Shown: positions 1-4,436 of the stretch, piece by piece | Position numbering within the stretch: the stretch's first letter is position 1 | How the letters are laid out: the number at the start of each line of letters is the position of its first letter | Assembly: GCA_007135745.1 (NCBI GenBank) | Contig: SLIH01000095.1 | Location: forward strand, 1-5,262 | Length of the DNA stretch: 5,262 bases | Source of the DNA: Halomonas sp. | Lineage (GTDB): Bacteria; Pseudomonadota; Gammaproteobacteria; Pseudomonadales; Oleiphilaceae | Reading direction: 5' to 3' | The notes under the pieces: generated by a model | What the model saw: the letters and a program-made list of their open reading frames with translations, nothing else | The model's database searches: none | What the model was told of the DNA's origin: nothing | Position numbers and translations under genes: made by a program

Positions 1-161
1 CCTTTTGGCCCTGCTTCCTTTTCTTTTTCTTTTTCTTTTTTGCCTCCGCCGAGCGCTTCCCCAAGCGCTTGGTCAATCTGGAAGCAAGCTTTCTTCTTAT
101 TATTTACGTTATTGTGACGCTGCGGATCAGAAATTTCAATAAATGATGAACCCGCTTTCAC
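1..161 (-). CDS. Possible 5' end of a minus-strand gene, truncated at the left edge (tentative)
   Basis: Reading leftward from a GTG at 159-161, one frame stays open to the window edge for about 53 codons. It would encode a protein starting VKAGSSFIEISDPQ, then a basic stretch, an ALGEALGGG segment and a Lys-Glu alternation (KKEKEKEKE) encoded by the tandem repeat at 18-41. I do not recognise a family. Against it: there is no ATG in the frame, no Shine-Dalgarno sequence before the GTG (only an A-run), and an in-frame stop lies just upstream. The low-complexity stretch could also keep the frame open by chance. A leaderless or mis-started gene, or plain intergenic DNA, are the alternatives. The sequence beyond the left edge would settle it. 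Confidence 0.22.
   Translation of the reverse strand, partial: MKAGSSFIEISDPQRHNNVNNKKKACFQIDQALGEALGGGKKEKEKEKEAGPK
18..41 (+). repeat. Short tandem repeat, 6-bp unit CTTTTT
   Basis: Four consecutive units of the form C plus a T-run are present: one of five bases, two exact CTTTTT copies, and one with six Ts. They lie inside a 28-base all-pyrimidine stretch (14-41). A 6-bp unit is prone to slippage, and copy-number changes would keep the reading frame. On the minus strand the unit gives alternating Lys-Glu codons. It is not an intrinsic terminator, because no stem precedes the T-run on the plus strand. Confidence 0.7.
52..69. repeat. Perfect 7-bp inverted repeat with 4-base loop
   Basis: AGCGCTT (52-58) and AAGCGCT (63-69) are exact reverse complements around CCCC. 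The hairpin is stable, but no T-run follows it on either strand (the pyrimidine tract is on the wrong side for a plus-strand terminator). It is therefore not called a terminator. It may be a protein-binding palindrome or just a composition effect. Confidence 0.5.
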
Positions 162-168
162 TTTTTTG

Positions 169-255
169 TCGACAGGTACTCAGGCCAGAGCTCTGCTAAT
201 CTCTGGGTAAAAGCCCCCGAAGGGGAACATAAGGCTCATCAGACTCGACAGGTAC
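169..255 (+). repeat. 11-bp direct repeat TCGACAGGTAC, two copies 76 bp apart
   Basis: Exact copies lie at 169-179 and 245-255. The second ends five bases before the ATG at 261. It contains AGG, the only purine-rich stretch near that start, so it may act as a weak ribosome binding site. The two copies may mark a small duplication or a repeated protein-binding site in the leader of the 261-611 gene. Confidence 0.45.
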
Positions 256-260
256 ACCCT

Positions 261-611
261 ATGGCGAACGCAACCGTTGCCGATGCACTGCGTGAATTCA
301 TGACATTCCTGGAGATACTGGACGATGCCTATTGGGAAGCCGACCGCATCCAGCACAAGGATACCCTTTACGACATCATCAGCATCTTTCACACGGAGGT
401 TACGGAGCTGAACAAGCTCAGCATTCAGGATCACCACTTCCCCTACGAGATCACAACCGAGGTGTTACGGCGAGTGGTGCCAAAGCTCGAGCGTCTGTCC
501 AGCCTTCAGGAGGACATTATCCAGCGAACCCAGACAGCCACCGATTTCCGGGAAGTGCTCTCCAGCGTGCTGAATATACTGGAAGAGCAGCTCGACATCG
601 GGTCTCTGTGA
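261..611 (+). CDS. Small, probably all-helical protein of unknown function
   Basis: A 116-residue protein that I do not recognise. It is acidic, has no signal peptide, no membrane segment and no cysteines, and reads as successive amphipathic helices (about residues 4-30, 33-52, 62-77, 79-92, 94-113) with regularly spaced Leu/Ile. This suggests a compact helical bundle, probably cytoplasmic and perhaps a binding partner. His44, His58 and His59 are present, but no metal-binding motif stands out. The ATG at 261 is the first in frame. Its only candidate ribosome binding site is the weak AGG in the direct repeat just upstream. Third-position G/C preference is like that of the neighbouring genes, which supports real coding. 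Its TGA abuts the stop of the convergent hydrolase gene with no intervening base, so there is no room for a terminator between them. No function is inferred from context. Confidence 0.75.
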   Translation: MANATVADALREFMTFLEILDDAYWEADRIQHKDTLYDIISIFHTEVTELNKLSIQDHHFPYEITTEVLRRVVPKLERLSSLQEDIIQRTQTATDFREVLSSVLNILEEQLDIGSL

Positions 612-1922
612 TCAGGCCGCCACACCCCCCGACACCGGGTCGGCCAGGGGACGTTCACCTTCGGGCAGCACCGGAAACGAGCTGGCTGCACGATAGACAA
701 AACGGGCCAGGGCAGGGAAATGGTGACCCACGATGGGAATGCCGGTATTGACCAGGGATACGGAAATATCACGGCTGGGGTCAGCCCAGCACCACTTGTT
801 GATAAGCCCCACATGCCCGAAGGCCTCTCCAGAGCATGGTCCCCAGATGCCTACCGGATCCGCACCCAGCATGAAACCCGCACTGAAACGCATGGGCACC
901 AGCATGGTTCGATCCATCTGCATGGAACCGTAGCCCTGCACGGCTCGAACAATGGTCTTCTCATCCACCAGACGGCGGCCTTCCCAGACACCGCCGTTGA
1001 GCATCATCTGGAAGAAACGCCCCATTTCCTCGGCCGTGCCGACCAGATTGCCGGCCGGGATCACGGCCTCCTGGAAACGCGGATCATTGCTGACTTCCGC
1101 TACGGTATCGATGTCACCTCCCAGGGCGCGGCGCACAATCCAGGAAACCGGAAAGACCGGTCTGGGACCGGTAGCATAATTCCAGGCCAGATCCAGAAGC
1201 TGTTCATGGTCAATCCCATAGGTGAAATAACGCATGCCCATGGGCTGACGAATGCGCTTATCCAGTAATGTCTCAATGCTCTCCCCGGTCACTCGCCGGA
1301 CCACCTCGCCCAGCACATAGCCGCCGGTTATCGCGTGATAGGCCACTTTGGCGCCATCAACTTCGATCGGCTGAGCCCTGCAGAGCAGCCGCCAGATTTC
1401 CCGCTCGTCCCAGAGTGTGTCCAGGGGCGCATCGGAGGGCAGGCCGGGTATGCCCCCGCGATGGGAGAGGATCTGATGAATGGTGATATTCTTCTTCCCC
1501 TTATCGGCAAACTCAGGGCAATAGAAACTCACCGGATCAAGCAGATGAATCAGGCCGTCCTCGGCCAGCATATGGATGAGAAGCGCAGTGACGGCCTTGG
1601 AGGCCGAGAAATAGCAGATCGGTGTCTGCGGCGTCATGGGCACCTTGGGCCCATCCGGGCGGTCAAACGGACCGTTGCCCTGGGAGTGGCCAATGGAGCG
1701 GTTGATCAGAAGCTTCCCACGATGACGCAACGCCAGCTGGATACCGGGGTGGGTCCCGGTACGGTACAGATCCCGAACGGAGTCCCAGATGCGGTCCACG
1801 ACCTTCGGGTCAACACCAACTTCCTCAGCGGGTACTTCATTGGCGCGGTCCACATCGGTCACCCGATCCAGATCCCTGGGAATTCGACTGCTCTGAAGTG
1901 CCGTTCTAAGCCACTGATTCAT
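612..1922 (-). CDS. Serine hydrolase, class C beta-lactamase / family VIII esterase fold
   Basis: A 436-residue protein of the beta-lactamase-related (penicillin-binding-protein-like) fold. The motifs seen are Ser106-Ala-Ser-Lys109 (SxxK: nucleophile and general base), a tyrosine motif Tyr195-His-Ala in the context YHAITGGYVLGEVVRRVTG, and His370-Val-Gly372 in FGHVG, standing where beta-lactamases have KTG. Tyr-His-Ala with His-x-Gly is the pattern of esterase-like members rather than true beta-lactamases, so ester or lactone hydrolysis is likelier than antibiotic resistance. The substrate is unknown. There is no evident signal peptide, so it is probably cytoplasmic. I chose the ATG at 1922 because AGGA sits 8 bases upstream. 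An in-frame GTG at 1976 would add 18 polar residues with no ribosome binding site. The gene follows the glycosylase by 76 bases on the same strand and could be the third gene of that unit. Its stop abuts that of the convergent gene at 261-611. Confidence 0.9.
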   Translation of the reverse strand: MNQWLRTALQSSRIPRDLDRVTDVDRANEVPAEEVGVDPKVVDRIWDSVRDLYRTGTHPGIQLALRHRGKLLINRSIGHSQGNGPFDRPDGPKVPMTPQTPICYFSASKAVTALLIHMLAEDGLIHLLDPVSFYCPEFADKGKKNITIHQILSHRGGIPGLPSDAPLDTLWDEREIWRLLCRAQPIEVDGAKVAYHAITGGYVLGEVVRRVTGESIETLLDKRIRQPMGMRYFTYGIDHEQLLDLAWNYATGPRPVFPVSWIVRRALGGDIDTVAEVSNDPRFQEAVIPAGNLVGTAEEMGRFFQMMLNGGVWEGRRLVDEKTIVRAVQGYGSMQMDRTMLVPMRFSAGFMLGADPVGIWGPCSGEAFGHVGLINKWCWADPSRDISVSLVNTGIPIVGHHFPALARFVYRAASSFPVLPEGERPLADPVSGGVAA

Positions 1923-1930
1923 AGAATAGT

Positions 1931-1934
1931 TCCT
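1931..1934 (-). promoter_or_regulatory. Ribosome binding site deciding the hydrolase start
   Basis: AGGA on the minus strand, 8 bases before the ATG at 1922. The alternative upstream GTG at 1976 has no comparable site, so this sets the start. Confidence 0.6.
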
Positions 1935-1998
1935 GTCTTTTCGAGGGTGCTGCGCATCACCCCTCTTCCCAAACACTCACTGCATTATGGCACGGATT

Positions 1999-2643
1999 TC
2001 AGACTCTGGCCCGAGCCTCTGTCCGGGCGGCAAGCACATCATCCATCCCGGCCGTGAAATCCCGCTTGCCACCAAAGGAGGGATGACGGACCCGAGCAAT
2101 ATCCCGCCGGGGAAAAGCAAGCCGTGCACATTCAGCGCCGGCCCGCCCAACGCCAACCACACGCACTGGCGCAAACAGGGCTTCGAGTTTCTGAAGGTAG
2201 AGCATCCCCTCACGAATTTCCTCGCGCCGCGGCGCCCGGTTGGTCCCCGGATCACCCGCACGGTGAGGATGGAAAGGAAATGCATTCCAGCACAAAGGCG
2301 TCACGCCTCTGCTGACCAGGTATTCCCAGACCATAGTCGCTGTGTTCTCGGATTCATCGTCTCTGATATCCAATCGCTCCCTGAGGCGTTCAACAAACGG
2401 ATGTTCCGCATCAGCAAGCAGCCGGGCGCTGCTGAAAGGGACTCCCGTGAGACGCCCCCCACGAAAGCCCAGCGCCTCGCCGACCAGCATCAGGGGCATT
2501 TCAACTTCCTCCCGGAGCGTGCTCAGCCAGACGTAAAGGTTCTCGCGCAGGTGGCGTCTGCGGTAGGGGTTATACACCTCATCCGTGGACGGCCTGCGAG
2601 CCAGGCGGTTAACGAAGGTGCGCAAGGGATCGCGCTCAACCAT
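1999..2643 (-). CDS. Uracil-DNA glycosylase superfamily protein
   Basis: A 214-residue protein of the uracil-DNA glycosylase-like fold, expected to cut damaged bases (uracil or a related deaminated base) from DNA as the first step of base excision repair. The motifs seen are an N-terminal basic NPYRRRH segment (25-31), motif 1 LVGEALGFRGGRLTGVPF (53-70) at the expected catalytic loop, WNAFPFHPH (119-127), a GVGRAGAECA strand-turn (164-173), and the second signature RHPSFGG (186-192), where family members carry HPS for DNA intercalation. Only two cysteines are present (118 and 172), so it cannot hold the 4Fe-4S cluster of families 4 and 5. It also lacks the GQDPYH motif of Ung (family 1). The exact family and substrate are therefore open. 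The ATG overlaps the stop of the channel gene by one base (TGATG), with AGGGA upstream, indicating translational coupling. The motif 1 residue that activates water should be assigned by alignment. Confidence 0.85.
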   Translation of the reverse strand: MVERDPLRTFVNRLARRPSTDEVYNPYRRRHLRENLYVWLSTLREEVEMPLMLVGEALGFRGGRLTGVPFSSARLLADAEHPFVERLRERLDIRDDESENTATMVWEYLVSRGVTPLCWNAFPFHPHRAGDPGTNRAPRREEIREGMLYLQKLEALFAPVRVVGVGRAGAECARLAFPRRDIARVRHPSFGGKRDFTAGMDDVLAARTEARARV

Positions 2644-3485
2644 CAGGTGTCCCTGTCTCTCGGTGCCGACCCCAGTTTCTGCTCGATGCGGTCAAGCTGC
2701 GCCTGGAGTTCAGTCATGCGCCCGTGCATATCATGTATCTCCGCAGCTTCACCCTCACCGGTTTCCAGCGACATCTTCTGACTTTCCCGCTCCATAACCT
2801 GCAGCACGATCCCGATCATCATGTTGAGGAACACAAAGGCCGTCAGGAAGATAAAGGTCAGGAAATAAATCCAACTGTAGGGATGGACTTCCATGGTTGG
2901 ATAAAGCACCTGGGTGGCCCAGCTTTCAAAGGTGGCCACCTGGAAGAGGGTGAGCATTGCCAGGGCAATATTACCCCAGCGATCCGGATCCACATCCTCG
3001 AACAGGAAACTGCCAACGGCACCGTAGATGTAGAAAATGATGAACATCAGCAGCAACACATAAGCCATACGCGGGATGGCTACGAGCAGCGAAACAACCA
3101 GTACCCGCAACTCGGGAATCAGCGATATAAGGCGCAGGATACGGAAAATGCGCAGCAGCCGTGCCAGCAGGACCATTTCCGAGTCATCCACCGGGATCAG
3201 GCTGGCGACGACAATGGTGAAATCAAAAACGTTCCAGCCGTTGCGGAAGAAATTCTTCACCCGCTCTTCCGCCGCCATCCGGATCAGGATTTCCACCAGG
3301 AAAAAAACCGTGATCGCCCAGTCCATGACATGGATAAACTGCTCGAAACGCGTGGCCTCTTCATAGGTCCGGGCACCCACCAGCAGGGCAGAGACAATGA
3401 TGATGGTGATCACCGCCATCTCGAATGCCCGGTTACTGCGGATATTCTCAAACCGCTCGCGCATGGAAGTGAACGAAGTGCTCAT
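2643..3485 (-). CDS. Voltage-gated sodium channel of the bacterial NaChBac type (ion transporter)
   Basis: A 280-residue single-domain six-transmembrane channel, expected to form a tetramer in the inner membrane. Segments in order: S1 about 22-37, S2 52-70 (with Glu65 and Arg69), S3 84-98, voltage sensor S4 with arginines at every third position (Arg109, 112, 115, 118), S5 139-163, pore helix 172-184, selectivity filter TFESWA (185-190), and S6 204-231 with Asn221. The filter matches the LESWAS/LESWSM filters of NaChBac and NavAb, with Phe in place of Leu, so sodium selectivity is likely. After S6 come an acidic linker and a heptad-like coiled coil (about 255-271, MTELQAQLDRIEQKL), the usual BacNav tetramerisation helix. 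Known members have roles in sodium entry, motility and pH behaviour. The role here is not shown by context. The ATG at 3485 has only a weak upstream AAGA; an ATG eight codons in has nothing better. It is the first gene of a minus-strand unit with the glycosylase. Confidence 0.93.
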   Translation of the reverse strand: MSTSFTSMRERFENIRSNRAFEMAVITIIIVSALLVGARTYEEATRFEQFIHVMDWAITVFFLVEILIRMAAEERVKNFFRNGWNVFDFTIVVASLIPVDDSEMVLLARLLRIFRILRLISLIPELRVLVVSLLVAIPRMAYVLLLMFIIFYIYGAVGSFLFEDVDPDRWGNIALAMLTLFQVATFESWATQVLYPTMEVHPYSWIYFLTFIFLTAFVFLNMMIGIVLQVMERESQKMSLETGEGEAAEIHDMHGRMTELQAQLDRIEQKLGSAPRDRDT

Positions 3486-3522
3486 AGTTCTTGGCAGCCG
3501 TTATCAGATCAGGAAAGGGCGC

Positions 3523-3528
3523 ATTATC
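3523..3528 (-). promoter_or_regulatory. Weak candidate -10 (GATAAT) for the channel operon
   Basis: GATAAT on the minus strand lies 37 bases before the channel start. No good -35 is seen at the right spacing (the hexamer 17 bases away is TTTCGT). This is the best candidate in the short stretch between the gene and the repeat element, but it is weak. Confidence 0.25.
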
Positions 3529-3580
3529 CCTGATTCGTGCGGGGGACGAAAATATCCACTCCAAGCAGTGAGTCTGCCAA

Positions 3581-3669
3581 TACCGTAGGGTGCCGGTGAG
3601 CAAAGCGAACCGCACCGTGGAGCCGCCAACCGCCGGTGCGGTTCATTCCATTCACCGCACCCTTCGGTA
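3581..3669. repeat. Paired REP-like palindromic element (two inverted units)
   Basis: Unit 1 (3581-3616) folds as GGTGCCGGT / ACCGCACC (one bulged C) with an 11-base loop. Unit 2 (3635-3669) folds as GGTGCGGT / ACCGCACC, perfect 8-bp arms with an 11-base loop at 3643-3653. The two units are inverted relative to each other: GAACCGCACC (3607-3616) is the exact reverse complement of GGTGCGGTTC (3635-3644), and the outer 13 bases at 3581-3593 and 3657-3669 match with one mismatch. The whole can form either two hairpins or one long one, as in BIME-type pairs. From memory, GTAGGGTGCGGT...ACCGCACC resembles dispersed repeats common in gammaproteobacterial genomes; I could not check this. It may act as a transcript boundary or a protein-binding site between the divergent operons. 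Confidence 0.75.
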
Positions 3670-3675
3670 CTCAAT

Positions 3676-3697
3676 CGCCTCCACGCAGGCTCCCACA
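3676..3697 (-). repeat. Possible second REP-type unit (GTGGGAGC-type)
   Basis: On the minus strand this begins CTGTGGGAGC and contains GCCT...AGGC arms (3677-3680 and 3687-3690) around 6 bases. The TGTGGGAGC head followed by a short palindrome resembles Pseudomonas REP sequences as I remember them. The stem is short and the element may be degenerate or coincidental. Confidence 0.35.
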
Positions 3698-3706
3698 GAC
3701 TCCCCA

Positions 3707-3733
3707 AACCTGGAACCTGGAACCTGGGACCTG
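3707..3733 (+). repeat. Tandem repeat of AACCTGG, about 3.8 copies
   Basis: Three exact 7-bp copies (3707-3713, 3714-3720, 3721-3727) are followed by a partial GACCTG. It lies between the REP-like elements and the nemR-like promoter, 20 bases before the -35 box. Copy number could vary by slippage. No function is evident. Confidence 0.75.
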
Positions 3734-3753
3734 CCTCCCTTGCTCCTACCCTA

Positions 3754-3783
3754 TTGACAGCTTCGATACCCTGTGAGTATATT
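3754..3783 (+). promoter_or_regulatory. Sigma-70 promoter of the regulator-oxidoreductase operon
   Basis: A consensus -35 TTGACA (3754-3759) and a -10 TATATT (3778-3783, five of six consensus bases) are separated by 18 bases. Transcription would start near 3790, giving a leader of roughly 28 bases that contains the operator. Confidence 0.7.
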
Positions 3784-3796
3784 TCACCCAAATTAC

Positions 3797-3811
3797 TAGA
3801 CGACCGGTCTA
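3797..3811. promoter_or_regulatory. Palindromic TetR-family operator between promoter and start codon
   Basis: TAGAC (3797-3801) and GTCTA (3807-3811) are inverted around five bases, and the overlapping 8-mer GACCGGTC (3802-3809) is itself a perfect palindrome. The E. coli NemR box, as I recall it, has TAGACC and GGTCTA half-sites, which this resembles. Its place just downstream of the predicted transcription start and six bases before the ATG fits autorepression by steric block or roadblock. Confidence 0.72.
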
Positions 3812-3817
3812 ATTGGC

Positions 3818-4423
3818 ATGGGACGACCACAACGCAACCAACAGGTGCGCCGGGAATTGCTGGATACCGGCATGCAGTTGTTATCCGAGCAGGGGTATCA
3901 CGGCACGGGAATCAAGGAGGTGCTTGATCGCGTACAGGTGCCGAAAGGTTCCTTCTATCACTATTTCGACAGTAAGGAAGCCTTCACCGCGGAGATCATC
4001 ACCGATTACATCGAGGGCCTGCTGAAACTCATGGATACGCAACTGGCCCGCAGTACTTCAGGCCCACGCGAAACCATCCGCCATCTCTATTCACTCATGA
4101 TCACCGAATTCGAGCGTCGGGGGTGTATCCGGGGCTGCCTGTTGGGCAATCTCGCCGCGGAAATCGGCGCGTCCAGCCAACGCTGTCAGAAGGCGCTTCA
4201 GGATGCTTATCGCAACTGGCTGCGACGCTTTCTCCCTTTGATTGAAGCCGGCCAACAACAGGGGGAGTTCCGGGACGACCTGGATGCCACCCTGCTCGCC
4301 GACCTGTTCTGGAACCACTGGGAAGGGGGCATCCTGCGAATGAAGATGGAAGGCCACGCACACGGCCTGCGTCGCAATCTTGATGTGCTGTTGGATGAGC
4401 TGATGGCACCGGCTGGCAAATAA
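3818..4423 (+). CDS. nemR: TetR-family redox/electrophile-sensing repressor, NemR-like
   Basis: A 201-residue TetR-family regulator. The N-terminal DNA-binding domain spans about residues 8-56, with the recognition helix region VPKGSFYHYFDSKEAF (41-56) almost identical to that of E. coli NemR. The all-helical C-terminal domain contains GCIRGCLLGNLAAE (102-115) and WEGGILRMKMEG (168-179). Cys107 and Lys176 align with NemR Cys106 and Lys175, the pair implicated in the reversible Cys-Lys switch that senses bleach and reactive electrophiles; the 69-residue spacing is identical. Cys103 and Cys123 are extra. It probably represses its own operon through the palindrome at 3797-3811 and releases it when Cys107 is modified. 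The Old Yellow Enzyme gene 13 bases downstream mirrors the nemR-nemA order. No Shine-Dalgarno is visible before the ATG, since the operator fills the leader, so translation may be weak. Related AcuR/TetR_C_6 regulators are an alternative name. I am confident of the class and fairly confident of the sensing mode. Confidence 0.88.
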   Translation: MGRPQRNQQVRRELLDTGMQLLSEQGYHGTGIKEVLDRVQVPKGSFYHYFDSKEAFTAEIITDYIEGLLKLMDTQLARSTSGPRETIRHLYSLMITEFERRGCIRGCLLGNLAAEIGASSQRCQKALQDAYRNWLRRFLPLIEAGQQQGEFRDDLDATLLADLFWNHWEGGILRMKMEGHAHGLRRNLDVLLDELMAPAGK

Positions 4424-4425
4424 AC

Positions 4426-4431
4426 GAGGAG
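4426..4431 (+). promoter_or_regulatory. Strong ribosome binding site of the oxidoreductase gene
   Basis: GAGGAG, five bases before the ATG at 4437, lies in the 13-base gap after the regulator stop. The regulator itself lacks such a site, so the enzyme is probably made in excess of the repressor from the shared transcript. Confidence 0.75.
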
Positions 4432-4436
4432 ACATC

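Noticed and set aside
211..222. CCCC-GGGG mini-hairpin upstream of the 261-611 gene
   Set aside because: A four-base stem with no T-run, too short to support a terminator or riboswitch.
629..643. CCGAC...GTCGG hairpin near the end of the hydrolase gene as a terminator
   Set aside because: The stem is only 5 bp, lies within the coding sequence, and no T-run follows on either strand.
1154..1163. AGACCGGTCT, a palindrome matching the core of the TetR-type operator
   Set aside because: It lies inside the hydrolase coding sequence far from any promoter, and a 10-bp GC-rich palindrome can arise by chance. It lacks the full TAGAC...GTCTA context.
1923..1976. Upstream GTG start for the serine hydrolase, adding 18 residues
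   Set aside because: The ATG at 1922 has AGGA 8 bases upstream, while the GTG has no ribosome binding site. The extra residues are polar and do not form a signal peptide.
1987..2781. Long plus-strand open frame opposite the glycosylase and the 3' end of the channel gene
   Set aside because: It overlaps two genes with clear family motifs on the other strand, and its translation shows no recognisable domain. It is an antisense shadow.
2724..3533. Long plus-strand open frame opposite the channel gene
   Set aside because: The translation is rich in His, Gln and Asp with no domain, which is typical of the antisense of a membrane protein.
3486..3817. A small RNA or protein gene in the longest intergenic gap
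   Set aside because: Frames here are dominated by the repeat elements, and none has a ribosome binding site or recognisable product.
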